A stretch of DNA of 64,000 nt from Caldicellulosiruptor morganii (GCF_026810225.1 NZ_CP113865.1:950001-1014000), one strand, 5' to 3'. Counted from the first letter of the stretch, positions 21,267 through 30,347 are shown. Notes: generated by a model from the letters alone, not told the origin. Numbers and translations are program-made.

Positions 21267-21325
21267 ATCAAATGATGAAAATTTTGCTGTGTGTCAATAT
21301 TCTGAATTGAAGGAGGCTTAAAAAG

Positions 21326-21541
21326 ATGCCAAGGATAACTCCTGACACAATTATTGCCGATGTGCTCAAGATTGACAGAGGAACTATTCCGATATTTTTA
21401 AACAATGGTCTTCATTGTTTGGGGTGCCCGTCAGCACAGGGAGAAAGCATTGAAGAAGCCTGTGCTCTGCATGGGATAGATGCTCAAAAGCTTGTAGATG
21501 AGTTGAATGAATATCTAAAGAGTAAGGGTCTATTAGACTAA
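21326..21541 (+). CDS. DUF1858 domain protein
   Basis: 71 aa, small cytoplasmic protein. It matches the DUF1858 pattern: ITPDTIIADVLKIDRGTIPIFLNNGLHCLGCPSAQGESIEEACALHG with a conserved CxxC (Cys31 and Cys34 in HCLGC). The pair suggests metal or redox chemistry, but the function is not established. AAGGAGGC is about 8 nt upstream of the ATG. Single gene with its own promoter. Confidence 0.88.
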   Translation: MPRITPDTIIADVLKIDRGTIPIFLNNGLHCLGCPSAQGESIEEACALHGIDAQKLVDELNEYLKSKGLLD

Positions 21542-21549
21542 AAAAACTC

Positions 21550-21578
21550 TTTACATCTTTAAAAAATAGTATTAAAAT
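21550..21578 (+). promoter_or_regulatory. tRNA-Gly promoter
   Basis: TTTACA, 17-nt spacer, TAAAAT. The start of transcription would fall a few bases before the tRNA at 21590. Confidence 0.65.
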
Positions 21579-21589
21579 ATAATTGCGAT

Positions 21590-21663
21590 GCGGGTGTAGT
21601 TCAATGGTAGAACACCAGCTTCCCAAGCTGGCAGCGTGGGTTCGATTCCCATCACCCGCTCCA
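21590..21663 (+). tRNA. tRNA-Gly (anticodon CCC)
   Basis: 74 nt with encoded CCA. GCGGGTG pairs with CACCCGC. The anticodon loop TTCCCAA gives CCC. The D and T arms (GGTTCGATTCC) are normal. Confidence 0.95.
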
Positions 21664-21673
21664 GGTGCTAAAA

Positions 21674-21701
21674 ATAAAGGGGTAAAAACCCCTTTATTTT
21701 T
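21674..21701 (+). terminator. Intrinsic terminator between tRNA-Gly and tRNA-Thr
   Basis: ATAAAGGGG and CCCCTTTAT form a 9-bp stem with a 6-nt loop and a TTTTT tail. It ends 6 nt before tRNA-Thr, so part of transcription may read through to reach the Thr gene, which shows no promoter of its own. Confidence 0.85.
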
Positions 21702-21707
21702 GTAAAT

Positions 21708-21783
21708 GCCCACGTAGCTCAGTAGGCGGAGCGTCACCTTGGTAAGGTGGAGGTCGCCGGTTCGATCCCGGTCGTGGGCTCCA
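21708..21783 (+). tRNA. tRNA-Thr (anticodon GGU)
   Basis: 76 nt with encoded CCA. GCCCACG pairs with CGTGGGC. The anticodon loop TTGGTAA gives GGT. The T arm is GGTTCGATCCC. Confidence 0.95.
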
Positions 21784-21792
21784 TTTTAGTTG

Positions 21793-21821
21793 TTGACAAT
21801 TTTATTTGTTTATGATAGATT
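21793..21821 (+). promoter_or_regulatory. Promoter of the rpmG-secE-nusG-rpl operon
   Basis: Perfect TTGACA with TAGATT after a 17-nt spacer, 148 nt upstream of rpmG. The -10 is weak (4 of 6). Confidence 0.55.
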
Positions 21822-21968
21822 TAAAAAGTCAAATAAAAAAGGCGTATTTTTTTTTGCTAATTTTCCGCTTGTAATTGAGAAATGCAGAGTGCTGTATTAA
21901 TCTTAGCTAAGGATGAATAAAGCCAGATATTTTAAAGGTTTTAGGATAGTGGAGGTGAACATAGCAAA

Positions 21969-22133
21969 ATGGCAGCAAAAGGAGCGAGAGTGATAATTCA
22001 TTTGGAATGCACAGAGTGCAAAAACAGGAATTACACTACAGAAAAGAACAAGAAAAATGACCCGGACAGGCTTGAGCTGAGAAAGTACTGTAAGTTTTGC
22101 CGAAAGCACACCGTTCATAGAGAGACTAAATAG
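21969..22133 (+). CDS. rpmG: 50S ribosomal protein L33
   Basis: 54 aa, a short gene easily missed. It reads [20 protein letters not shown] and ends [13 protein letters not shown]. Two CxxC pairs (Cys14/17 and Cys41/44) make it the zinc-binding form of L33. GGAGGTG is 11 nt upstream of the ATG. The position before secE-nusG is the standard Gram-positive order. Confidence 0.95.
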   Translation: MAAKGARVIIHLECTECKNRNYTTEKNKKNDPDRLELRKYCKFCRKHTVHRETK

Positions 22134-22153
22134 TTAAAAAAGAGGATGTGTGG

Positions 22154-22426
22154 ATGATGGTGGAGAAGAAAAAAGTAGAAAAACCAGTTATAAAATCTTC
22201 CTCAAACAGAAAGAAAGTGACATTTAAAGAATGGTGGACAAGAACAGTAAAGTTTTTTAGAGATGTAAAAATTGAAATGAAGAAGGTAGTATGGCCTTCT
22301 CGAAAACAGGTTATGAAACACACAGTTGTTGTTCTGGCATTTACGTTGTTTTTCACTGTATTTATTTTGCTGGCTGACGTAATATATGAACAGCTTATTT
22401 TTAAACTGTTACTTAAGATAAGATAA
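22154..22426 (+). CDS. secE: Preprotein translocase subunit SecE
   Basis: 90 aa. Essential small subunit of the SecYEG membrane channel. It shows the conserved amphipathic helix with EMKKVVWPSRKQV (about 42-54), then one transmembrane segment (about 58-78). The charged N-terminal stretch is typical of short Gram-positive SecE. The ATG at 22154 is preceded by AGAGGA at 7 nt. The GTG at 22148 is too close to that SD. Confidence 0.93.
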   Translation: MMVEKKKVEKPVIKSSSNRKKVTFKEWWTRTVKFFRDVKIEMKKVVWPSRKQVMKHTVVVLAFTLFFTVFILLADVIYEQLIFKLLLKIR

Positions 22427-22457
22427 CAATCTTACCTTATGAATCAATTAAAGAAAA

Positions 22458-22485
22458 AAGGAGGGCGGGCTTTTAGCCCTTCAAG
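22458..22485 (+). promoter_or_regulatory. Hairpin between the nusG Shine-Dalgarno and start codon
   Basis: AAGGAGG (22458-22464) is 21 nt from the ATG, which is too far for normal initiation. GGGC (22467-22470) and GCCC (22476-22479) can form a small hairpin in the spacer that brings the effective distance to about 8 nt. Alternatively GGAGGGC (22460-22466) can pair with GCCCTTC (22476-22482) over 7 bp with one wobble and hide the SD. The two folds are mutually exclusive. Confidence 0.55.
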
Positions 22486-23010
22486 ATGAGCGATAAAAGA
22501 GCAAAATGGTATGTTATTCATACCTACGCTGGGTATGAAAACAAGGTAAAAGCAAATTTAGAAAAGATAATTGAAAATAGAAATCTTTCTGATAAAATAT
22601 TAGATATCAGAATTCCCACTGAACTTGTAACAGAGATTAAAGATGGGAAAAAAGTAGTAAAAGAAAAGAAAAAGTTTCCTTCATATGTTTTAATTAAGGC
22701 TGTAATGGATAATGATATTTGGTACACCATTAGAAATGTAAGAGGTGTAACTGGTTTTGTAGGACCTGAATCCAAACCCACACCTCTTACCGATGAAGAA
22801 ATTGAGGCAATGGGCATAAAAGAAGAAGTGGTTGAGGTATTTGATATTGAAGTGGGTGATAATGTAAAAGTTGTCTCTGGTCCATTTGCAGATTTTTATG
22901 GACCTGTGATTGAGATAAATAGAGAAAAGAAAAAAGTGAAGGTTATGCTCAATCTATTCGGGCGTGAAACTCCAGTTGAGTTTGATTATCATCAGGTAGA
23001 GAGATTTTAA
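22486..23010 (+). CDS. nusG: Transcription termination/antitermination protein NusG
   Basis: 174 aa, normal length. It binds RNA polymerase through the NGN domain (about 6-110; AKWYVIHTYAGYENKV, RNVRGVTGFVG) and has a C-terminal KOW domain (about 122-172; GDNVKVVSGPFADFYG and VMLNLFGRETPVEFDYHQVE). It acts in pausing, termination and transcription-translation coupling. It lies between secE and rplK as expected. Its unusual ribosome binding region is listed separately. Confidence 0.97.
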   Translation: MSDKRAKWYVIHTYAGYENKVKANLEKIIENRNLSDKILDIRIPTELVTEIKDGKKVVKEKKKFPSYVLIKAVMDNDIWYTIRNVRGVTGFVGPESKPTPLTDEEIEAMGIKEEVVEVFDIEVGDNVKVVSGPFADFYGPVIEINREKKKVKVMLNLFGRETPVEFDYHQVERF

Positions 23011-23049
23011 AGATTATTCAATGTTAAGAAGTAGGAGGTGACAATCTCA

Positions 23050-23475
23050 ATGGCAAAAAAGGTCTTAACACAAATTAAACTTCAAATTCCTGCAGGGAAA
23101 GCAACACCAGCACCACCAGTAGGACCTGCTCTGGGTCAGCATGGTGTTAACATTATGCAATTTTGCAAAGAGTTTAATGAAAGAACTGCAAAGGATGCTG
23201 GGCTTATAATCCCAGTTGTAATAACAGTATATTCTGACAGATCATTTACATTTATAACAAAAACACCACCAGCATCAGTTTTGCTAAAGAAAGCTGCGGG
23301 AATTGAGAGTGGTTCACCAAAACCAAATAAACAAAAGGTTGCCACATTAAAGAGAGATGTAATTAGAAAGATTGCTGAACAAAAGATGCCTGATTTGACT
23401 GCTGCATCCTTGGAAGCAGCAATGAGAACAATTGAAGGAACAGCAAAGAGCATGGGAATTGTTGTGGAAGACTGA
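23050..23475 (+). CDS. rplK: 50S ribosomal protein L11
   Basis: 141 aa. Binds the GTPase-associated region of 23S rRNA. It shows the family N-terminus with [33 protein letters not shown] and the C-terminal [20 protein letters not shown]-like segment. ATG 23050 was chosen with AGGAGGTG 9 nt upstream. A GTG four codons earlier is within the SD. Confidence 0.97.
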   Translation: MAKKVLTQIKLQIPAGKATPAPPVGPALGQHGVNIMQFCKEFNERTAKDAGLIIPVVITVYSDRSFTFITKTPPASVLLKKAAGIESGSPKPNKQKVATLKRDVIRKIAEQKMPDLTAASLEAAMRTIEGTAKSMGIVVED

Positions 23476-23551
23476 TCTTTTTGAGCCCGTTTTTTTAAAG
23501 TTAAGTGGGAGGTTATTTAAAGCCGCAAATACCACAAAGGAGGTTTGGAGA

Positions 23552-24244
23552 GTGTTCAGAGGCAAAAAATATCAAGAGGCAGCAAAACTGGTTGACAAGA
23601 CCAGGTTATATGATCCGGAAGAGGCTATTGATCTGGCTCTAAAAACATCTTATGCTAAATTTGATGAAACAGTGGAAGTGCATGTAAGACTAAATGTTGA
23701 TCCAAGACATGCAGATCAACAGGTAAGAGGCACGGTTGTTCTTCCAAACGGAACAGGTAAAAATGTCAGAGTACTTGTATTTGCAAAAGGTGACAAAGCG
23801 AAAGAAGCTGAAGAAGCGGGTGCTGATTATGTAGGGGCAGAGGAACTTGTTGCAAAGATTCAAAATGAAGGCTGGACAGACTTTGATGTATGTATTGCAA
23901 CACCGGATATGATGGGATTGGTTGGAATACTCGGTAGGATACTGGGACCCAAAGGGCTTATGCCAAACCCTAAATCAGGCACAGTGACAATGGATATTGC
24001 AAAGGCTGTAAAGGAAGCAAAGGCTGGTAGAATAGAGTTCAGAATTGACAAAACCGGAATAATTCACTGCCCTATTGGGAAGGTTTCCTTTGGCAGGGAA
24101 AAACTTCTTGAAAACTATAGAACACTTATGGATGCAATAATCAAGGCAAGACCACCCGCAGCAAAGGGGCAGTTTATAAGAAGTATTACGGTTGCAACTA
24201 CAATGGGTCCGGGAATAAAGATTAATCCTCTAAAACCAATGTAA
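23552..24244 (+). CDS. rplA: 50S ribosomal protein L1
   Basis: 230 aa. Forms the L1 stalk and commonly represses its own mRNA. Signatures are [42 protein letters not shown] and the C-terminal GPGIKI. GTG start with AAAGGAGG 8 nt upstream. The longer in-frame extension overlaps the end of rplK and is not supported. It follows L11 by 76 nt. Confidence 0.97.
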   Translation: MFRGKKYQEAAKLVDKTRLYDPEEAIDLALKTSYAKFDETVEVHVRLNVDPRHADQQVRGTVVLPNGTGKNVRVLVFAKGDKAKEAEEAGADYVGAEELVAKIQNEGWTDFDVCIATPDMMGLVGILGRILGPKGLMPNPKSGTVTMDIAKAVKEAKAGRIEFRIDKTGIIHCPIGKVSFGREKLLENYRTLMDAIIKARPPAAKGQFIRSITVATTMGPGIKINPLKPM

Positions 24245-24270
24245 TTTCAGAGTTGTTTGAAAAAGTAAAT

Positions 24271-24447
24271 ATCCTTACAACCGAAGACAGTAGGTGCAAA
24301 GCATATTAGATGGTATGCTTTGCTTAAAGTTTGCCTACCGAGGTTGTAATTATTGGGTTCCGTCGGCTGAATGTTTATTTAGTTGTAAGCCGAAGGAGGA
24401 TAATTACAGCCTCTTTAAGGTAAACTTAAAGAGGCTTTAATAATTTT
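24271..24447 (+). ncRNA. L10 leader with attenuator terminator
   Basis: The rplA-rplJ gap holds a structured leader. ACAACCGAAGACAGTAGG near 24277 pairs with CCTACCGAGGTTGT near 24335 to enclose a long arm (GCAAAGCATA...TATGCTTTGC), the layout of the Firmicute ribosomal L10 leader that binds L10(L12)4. A terminator follows: GCCTCTTTAAG (24409-24419) pairs with CTTAAAGAGGC (24425-24435), then a U-rich tail. It should limit rplJL expression when free L10-L12 is in excess. The 5' boundary is approximate. Confidence 0.85.
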
Positions 24448-24469
24448 ATGGAGACAGGAGGTGAGTTTA

Positions 24470-24994
24470 TTGCCAAAATCAAGAGCACTGAAAGAGCAGC
24501 TTTTGGCTGAATACAAAGAAAAGCTTTCTAAAGCAAAAGCAGGTGTTATTGTATGCAACCGTGGAATTACAGTTGAACAGGACACAGCCTTGAGGAAAAA
24601 GTTAAGAGAAGCAGGTATAGAATACAAGGTGGTAAAGAAAACACTTTTCACCTTTGCAGTAAAGGAAAACAACTTATCAGAACTTGAGCAGTTTTTTGAA
24701 GGACCTATTGCAATTGCACTTTCTTACGACGACCCTGTAAAGGTGGCAAAAGTTTTAAAAGAAAGTGCGAAGGATCTTGAAAAGTTAGAAGTTAGAGGCG
24801 GATTCATTGAAGGAAAAGTTATCTCTGCACAGGAAGTTGATGCACTATCAAAACTTCCATCAAAAGAAGAACTTATTGCAAAAATGCTGGGCGGCTTGAA
24901 TGCGCCTATGTCCGGTCTTGTTTATGTGCTTTCTGGTACTATTAGAAAGCTTGTTCTGGCACTCGATGCTATTGCTAAAAAGCAGAGTGCTTAA
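24470..24994 (+). CDS. rplJ: 50S ribosomal protein L10
   Basis: 174 aa. Base of the L7/L12 stalk. The family pattern is clear (PKSRALKEQLLAEYKEKLSKAKAGVIV; LREAGIEYKVVKKTLF). I chose TTG 24470, since MPKSRALKEQ is the usual N-terminus and AGGAGGTG (24456-24463) is at a proper distance. GTG 24461 overlaps that SD. Controlled by the L10 leader upstream. Confidence 0.95.
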   Translation: MPKSRALKEQLLAEYKEKLSKAKAGVIVCNRGITVEQDTALRKKLREAGIEYKVVKKTLFTFAVKENNLSELEQFFEGPIAIALSYDDPVKVAKVLKESAKDLEKLEVRGGFIEGKVISAQEVDALSKLPSKEELIAKMLGGLNAPMSGLVYVLSGTIRKLVLALDAIAKKQSA

Positions 24995-25033
24995 CATAAA
25001 TAAAAAATTTTAAAATGGGAGGTTGTTTTAAAG

Positions 25034-25423
25034 ATGGCAAGCGAAAAGGTTCAGAAGTTAATCGAAGAAATCAAAACATTGACTGTTTTAGAGCTTTCTG
25101 AAATGGTCAAAGCATTGGAAGAAGAGTTTGGTGTTACAGCAGCAGCTCCAGTAGCTGTTGCAGCAGCTCCAGTTGCAGGTGCTCAGGCAGCAGCTCCAGC
25201 AGCTGAGGAGAAGACAGAGTTCAATGTTATCCTGGCAGATGCAGGTGCTGATAAGATTAAGGTTATCAAGGTTGTAAGAGAGATTACTGGACTCGGGTTA
25301 AAAGAAGCAAAGGACCTTGTTGATGGTGCTCCAAAGCCAATCAAAGAAAATGTATCAAAAGATGAAGCTGAACAGATTAAGAAGAAGTTAGAAGAAGTTG
25401 GGGCAAAGGTTGAGCTCAAGTAA
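25034..25423 (+). CDS. rplL: 50S ribosomal protein L7/L12
   Basis: 129 aa. Mobile stalk protein that recruits translation factors. N-terminal dimerisation helices (1-35), an Ala/Pro hinge (about 38-60), then the C-terminal domain with [45 protein letters not shown] is upstream of the ATG. Last gene of the operon before a strong terminator. Confidence 0.97.
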   Translation: MASEKVQKLIEEIKTLTVLELSEMVKALEEEFGVTAAAPVAVAAAPVAGAQAAAPAAEEKTEFNVILADAGADKIKVIKVVREITGLGLKEAKDLVDGAPKPIKENVSKDEAEQIKKKLEEVGAKVELK

Positions 25424-25433
25424 ATTTAATTTA

Positions 25434-25473
25434 AAAGAGGGCAGGGGAATTATCTTCTGCCCTCTTTAATTTT
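25434..25473 (+). terminator. Intrinsic terminator after rplL
   Basis: AAAGAGGGCAG and CTGCCCTCTTT form an 11-bp stem with a 12-nt loop, followed by AATTTTT. Confidence 0.92.
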
Positions 25474-25585
25474 TAGGTGAAATTTTATTGAACTTATGGT
25501 ATTATAAAATACGTATTTTCACATAAATAGTTTTGCTTACTAACTTTCAATTATAAATATTACTTAGAAAGGTTGGGAGTCTGAA

Positions 25586-25972
25586 ATGAATGAGAAATAC
25601 TTAGAAATTGTCCAGAAGATAAATGAACTGGTACCCACTATATCAGAAGCTTTTGAACATATTGTTAATGTTCAAATTCCAGAATTACGCTTTGAAGATT
25701 CTTTTTATCTTTTAAATGATATTATTGAGGCTTTTTTGAGTATTTCAAATGCTCTGAAAATAATTCAAACAGAGTTTGACTTACAAAATGCAATGTCTTT
25801 GGAAAATGAAATCCAGCAGAGTTTAGAAAACCTTCTTGAGCTGTACAAAGAACCTACTTCTGAAAAGCTTTTGAAAAAGTACAAAGATGATGTCATTCCA
25901 TTGTACAAAAAGTGGCAGGAAGAGATCTTGCTTTCAATAAATAAGTATCAAGCCAGAAAGACAAATTCATAG
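25586..25972 (+). CDS. Small helical protein of unknown function
   Basis: 128 aa, not recognised. Mostly predicted alpha-helical and acidic, with no transmembrane segment, Cys motif or signal peptide. It has GGTTGGGAG upstream of the ATG. An extended -10 (TG-G-TATTAT at 25497-25505) lies about 80 nt upstream. It looks like a single-gene unit closed by the terminator at 26004. Confidence 0.65.
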   Translation: MNEKYLEIVQKINELVPTISEAFEHIVNVQIPELRFEDSFYLLNDIIEAFLSISNALKIIQTEFDLQNAMSLENEIQQSLENLLELYKEPTSEKLLKKYKDDVIPLYKKWQEEILLSINKYQARKTNS

Positions 25973-26003
25973 GTTAATAGACAGAAAATAAAAGATATAA
26001 AAT

Positions 26004-26043
26004 AAAAAGAGGCTGAAACAAATTTAAAAAACAGCCTCTTTTT
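26004..26043. terminator. Bidirectional intrinsic terminator
   Basis: AAAAAGAGGCTG and CAGCCTCTTTTT form a perfect 12-bp stem with a 16-nt loop. U-tracts on both strands suit the plus-strand small gene and the minus-strand ABC remnant. Confidence 0.9.
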
Positions 26044-26069
26044 GGCTATTTTGGATTTTTTATTTTTCA

Positions 26070-26490
26070 GAATATTTAAACTGAGCGGTATAGCAGTTGA
26101 AAAAAGCATTCTGATACCTTCTAAGTCCCCTGTCATACGTGCCATAAGTTCGCCTGTTCGTGTTTTGTCAAAAAACTCAAAAGTTTGATTCTGTAGAAAT
26201 TTATAAAGGCTTTCTCTTAAATCATACAGAATGTTTTGAGAAACATATTCAAATATGTATGAATGCCAGTAACGAATCAGCCCTCTAAAAAGGCTTACCA
26301 AAAGCATACCAATTAAAAGGGGAAGCAAAAGATTGTATTTCTTCTTAGTAATGGCTTCATCAACTACTATTTTGGAAATATAGGGGTTTACCATAGCCAA
26401 GGAAATTGATATTATTATCAAGCAAAAACCAATAAACAGAAGCTTTTTATATTTCCGAAAATAGGACGATAGTTTTTTCAGATTGTCCAT
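26070..26490 (-). pseudogene. ABC exporter, N-terminal fragment only
   Basis: About 140 residues match the start of the transmembrane domain of an ABCB-type half transporter: hydrophobic helices at about 17-40 and 54-72, then the coupling region with RTGELMARMTGDLEGIRMLFSTAIP. Similarity ends there. The remaining frame runs through non-coding terminator DNA. A complete protein would be near 580 aa with an ATPase domain, and no Walker motifs exist nearby. Hence a decayed gene whose 3' three quarters have been deleted. Confidence 0.8.
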
Positions 26491-26698
26491 TTGAAAAACC
26501 TCTCTTTTTTGAGTTTGTAATTTATTGCTTTGATAATTTTCAGCGCTCTAATAAATTATAACCCTGTGGTATCTAAAAATAAATATAAGAATTTTAATAT
26601 TTGGCTCAATTTTTTAAGATGCTCTTTGTTCATCATAAAAGTTTGAACCTTTTAATAATATTGTTTATAGATACTTGACAGGGATTAGAATTTTATAG

Positions 26699-27870
26699 AT
26701 GGTAAACAAACTTCTTGGGTCTTTTGAAAAAGGACTTTCATTTCAGGAGGCGGAAAGGAATATTAAACAATTTGGATTAAATGAAATAAAAATTGAAAAG
26801 AGTAAAAGAGCATTTTCAATATTTTTGGACCAGTTTAAAGACATTCTGGTTGTAATATTAGCGCTTTCTACAGCAGTGTCCTTTTTATTGGGCGAGTTTT
26901 TGGATGCCATTGTTATCTTCTTCTTGATAATCCTAAATGGACTTTTAGGGTTTATACAGGAGTTTAGAGCTGAAAAGGCTATAGAATCACTGAAAAATTA
27001 TGTCTCATATAAAGCGAAAGTAGTAAGAGATGGCAATTTAGAGGAAATAGAAACCAGATTTGTAACAATAAATAACATAGTTATAGTTGAAGAAGGCGAT
27101 AGAATTCCAGCAGATGGAATTTTGTTAAGGTCCTTTTCCTTGGCAGTTGATGAATCGATTTTGACTGGTGAGTCATTACCGGTTGAAAAAGATGAAAAAA
27201 ACGAAAACAGGTTGTATATGGGCACTTATGTTGTAAAAGGCAAAGGCATAATGAAAGTGACATCTATTGGTCTTGAGACAAAAATGGGCAAAATAGCCAA
27301 AACTTTGGCTGAGATTGAAGAAGAGAAAACGCCTCTTCAAAGAAGACTTAACCAGCTTGGTAAGCAGCTTGCTCTGGTTTGTCTCAGTATATGTGCTGTT
27401 ATTGTTATACTGGGAATCTTAAGAAGACAAAACATTTATGATATGTTTATGATAGGTATTTCTTTAGCGGTTGCAGCAATTCCTGAAGGTTTGCCTGCTG
27501 TGGTGACAATAACCTTAGCGGTAGGGGTTCAAAGAATGGCAAAGAAGAATGCTCTTATAAGAAAGCTTTCAGCAGTTGAAACACTGGGCTGTGTAAACAT
27601 TATTTGTTCAGACAAAACAGGAACACTTACCGATAATTTATTTGTTTGAATGCTCAACATAAAAAAAGTATTCTTTATTTACTGTTTGGAAATTTATATT
27701 TATTATTTGGCGTAATTGTATCATTTTCATTATTTTTACTGGTAATCTATATACCACAGCTGGGTATAGTATTTGAAGTAACTTGCCTGGGATTTCTGGA
27801 GTGGATGGTTATCATAATTTGTTCATTATTTCCTTCTCTGCTTCATTCTATATTTGCAAAAAATAACTGA
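26699..27870 (+). pseudogene. P-type cation ATPase with large internal deletion and frameshift
   Basis: 26699-27649 encodes about 316 residues of a Ca2+/Mn2+-type P-ATPase: actuator domain with DESILTGESLPVEK, PEGLPAVVTI in helix M4, and the phosphorylation site DKTGTLT. It breaks within a few residues after DKTGTLT. From 27646, in another frame, comes the family C-terminus (final transmembrane helices; NAQHKKSILYLLFGNLYLL). The nucleotide-binding domain and helices M5-M8, roughly 450-500 residues, are missing. No SD precedes the first ATG and the first dozen residues may be lost. It cannot make an active pump. Confidence 0.85.
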
Positions 27871-27961
27871 AGTGATAAAATGATATGAGAAGGACAGTTG
27901 ATAAAAAAATGTCATACTTTAAGAATAAAAAATACTGTTTGGAAAGGAGATTTGCAGGAAA

Positions 27962-29614
27962 ATGAAGATTGTCATAGTTGGAGGCGTTGCAGCTGGAGCA
28001 TCTGCTGCCACAAAAGCACGCAGAACCAATGAGAGTGCCCAGATTATTCTTTTTGAGCAAGGTGAATATGTATCTTTTGCAAACTGTGGACTTCCCTATT
28101 ATGTTGGTGGTACAATTCCAAAAAGGGATAGTCTTTTGGTGGTAAGGGAAGAGCTTTTCAGGAAAAGATATAATATTGATGTAAGAGTACTCTCTCAGGT
28201 TACAAAAATCAACCGTGATAGAAAGACAATTACAGTTTTTGACAGGAAGAATAACACAACCTACGAAGAGAGTTATGATAAGCTGATTATAGCAACTGGA
28301 GCAAGACCTTTTGTTTTACCATTTTTAAAAGATTGTAAAAATTCTTATACCTGCTTTACACTCTATGATGTTGACAGAATTAAAGAAGATTTTGCGAAAA
28401 AGCATGTCAAGAAAGCTGTTGTGATTGGTGCAGGTTATATCGGTATGGAGCTTGCAGAGCAATTATGTGAAATTGGACTTGATTGTACAATTATAGAATT
28501 AAAAGAGTCAATCTTGCCTCAGTTTGACAAAGAGATGACAAATCCAATTTTGGATACACTGACAACCAAAGGTATTAAGGTTAAGACAGGGATTTCTGTA
28601 ACTGATGCTAAGATTGAAGATGGTGTTGCTAAAAAACTGGTGCTTTCAAATGGTGAGGAGATTGAATGCGATGCGGTATTTCAAACAGCTGGTGTAATTC
28701 CAAATGTGGAGCTTGCAAGAGAGGCAGGGCTTGAAGTAAACAGGGGTATTGTTGTTAACAGCAAAATGCAGACATCTGACCCTGATATATATGCAGCAGG
28801 GGATGCAGTTGAAGTAAGAAGCATTGTAACAGGCACAAATGTGTGGATACCGCTGGCTGGTCCTGCTAACAAGCAAGGAAGGGTTGCAGGATGTAATGCA
28901 GCAGGTGGTGATTTGGAATTCAAAGATGTTGTAGGTAGTTCTATTATAAAGGTATTTGATTGGGCGTTGGCAAAGGTAGGGCTCAGTGAAAATGAGTGCA
29001 AGAGCCTTGGTCTTGATTACAATGTTACAATTGTCCATCCTCTTCACCATGCAGGGTACTACCCTGGTGGTAAACAGCTAACCATAAAGCTTATGTTTGA
29101 TAACAAAACAGGCAGAATTTATGGTGCAGAGGTTGTTGGAAAAGAAGGGGTTGATAAACGAGCAGATGTAATTGCAACTGCTATATATGCCGGGCTAACT
29201 GTATTCGATTTAGAAAATCTTGACCTTGTTTATGCACCGCCTTTCTCTTCAGCAAAGGACCCTGTGATAATGGCGGGAATGACAGCTGCGAATATTTTGA
29301 GGGGTGAAATTAAGAATATTTTACCTGATAGAGTATATGAACTTCTTGATAACAAAGAATATTTTATACTTGATGTAAGAACTCCGGAGGAATATGAATT
29401 TGGGCATATTAAAGGTGCAGTGAATATTCCAGTTGATGACCTGAGAGGAAGAATAAATGAACTTCCCAGAGACAAAAAGATAATTGCATACTGTGGTGTT
29501 GGTTTTAGGTCTTATCATGCATGTTTGATTTTGAAGGCAAATGGCTTTGACTGTTTCAATATGAGTGGTGGCTGGACTTCCTGGAGAATGTACTATCCTG
29601 ACTTGGTAGAGTAG
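27962..29614 (+). CDS. CoA-disulfide reductase with C-terminal rhodanese domain
   Basis: 550 aa. FAD- and NAD(P)H-dependent reductase of CoA disulfide or related persulfides. FAD motif GGVAAGASAA (7-16). Redox Cys42 in FANCGLPYY, the single-cysteine signature of this family. NAD(P) motif VIGAGYIGMELAEQL at about 155. DIYAAGDAVEV is the second FAD motif. The rhodanese domain (about 455-550) has DVRTPEEYEFGHIKGAVNIP and active-site Cys511 (YCGVGFRS). The fusion suggests CoA-linked sulfur transfer or oxidative stress defence in an anaerobe. GGAAAGGAG precedes the ATG. Confidence 0.92.
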   Translation: MKIVIVGGVAAGASAATKARRTNESAQIILFEQGEYVSFANCGLPYYVGGTIPKRDSLLVVREELFRKRYNIDVRVLSQVTKINRDRKTITVFDRKNNTTYEESYDKLIIATGARPFVLPFLKDCKNSYTCFTLYDVDRIKEDFAKKHVKKAVVIGAGYIGMELAEQLCEIGLDCTIIELKESILPQFDKEMTNPILDTLTTKGIKVKTGISVTDAKIEDGVAKKLVLSNGEEIECDAVFQTAGVIPNVELAREAGLEVNRGIVVNSKMQTSDPDIYAAGDAVEVRSIVTGTNVWIPLAGPANKQGRVAGCNAAGGDLEFKDVVGSSIIKVFDWALAKVGLSENECKSLGLDYNVTIVHPLHHAGYYPGGKQLTIKLMFDNKTGRIYGAEVVGKEGVDKRADVIATAIYAGLTVFDLENLDLVYAPPFSSAKDPVIMAGMTAANILRGEIKNILPDRVYELLDNKEYFILDVRTPEEYEFGHIKGAVNIPVDDLRGRINELPRDKKIIAYCGVGFRSYHACLILKANGFDCFNMSGGWTSWRMYYPDLVE

Positions 29615-29628
29615 ATGGGGGACTTAAA

Positions 29629-30303
29629 ATGACAACATTTGCTATTGTATGTGCTGCGGGTAGCGGCAAGAGGTTTGGGGGCAAGACCCCCAAACAATTT
29701 TTATTTTTGAACAATAAGATGGTGATAGAATATTCTCTTTCTGTGTTTGAAAACTCACCTTTTATAGATAGTGTGGTAATTTTAATTCCAAGCGGTTATA
29801 GAGAGATTGGGGATTTGCTCAAAGAGAAATATAAAAAAGTAATCCTGTGGGATTATGGAGAAGATGAGAGAGCAAAGACAGTAAAAAAAGGTCTGGAGCT
29901 TGTAAAAGGGATGTGTGATTTTGTTGCCATACATGATGCTGCACGTCCTTTTATTAACTTAAGTCTTATAGAAAACCTGATTTTAGAGGTAAAAAGTAGT
30001 TATGCAGTTGCGCCTGCTGTTTTGGCAAAAGATACTGTAAAGTATGTTACAGATGGATATATAGAAAGTACAATTCCGAGAGAGAAAGTGTATTTGGTTC
30101 AGACACCACAGGTTTTCAAATTTGATTTGATTTACACAGCTTATAAGAAATTCGAAGATATTTGTTTTACTGATGATTTGCAATATGTAGAGGCGCTTGG
30201 AGTAAAGCCTAAAATAATCGAAGGTACCAGCTTGAATTTTAAGATTACTACACAGGAAGATATGATTTTTGCAAAGGCAGTTGCTGAGAATCTTTTTAAA
30301 TAG
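29629..30303 (+). CDS. ispD: 2-C-methyl-D-erythritol 4-phosphate cytidylyltransferase
   Basis: 224 aa. MEP pathway enzyme that makes CDP-methylerythritol. It shows the nucleotide loop AAGSGKRFGGKTPKQF (about 10-25), VAIHDAARPF (about 100-109), TIPREKVYLVQTPQVF and TDDLQYVEALG with the catalytic Asp. It is 14 nt after the CoA-disulfide reductase gene, so likely cotranscribed. Confidence 0.94.
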   Translation: MTTFAIVCAAGSGKRFGGKTPKQFLFLNNKMVIEYSLSVFENSPFIDSVVILIPSGYREIGDLLKEKYKKVILWDYGEDERAKTVKKGLELVKGMCDFVAIHDAARPFINLSLIENLILEVKSSYAVAPAVLAKDTVKYVTDGYIESTIPREKVYLVQTPQVFKFDLIYTAYKKFEDICFTDDLQYVEALGVKPKIIEGTSLNFKITTQEDMIFAKAVAENLFK

Positions 30304-30347
30304 TAAAATAAGTTTTAAGAAATTTTCAAAAAGAGGTAAATTGAACA

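Noticed and set aside
23432-23551. Upstream extension of rplA overlapping rplK
   Set aside because: The added residues are not part of L1; GTG 23552 has AAAGGAGG at 8 nt and begins the normal L1 sequence.
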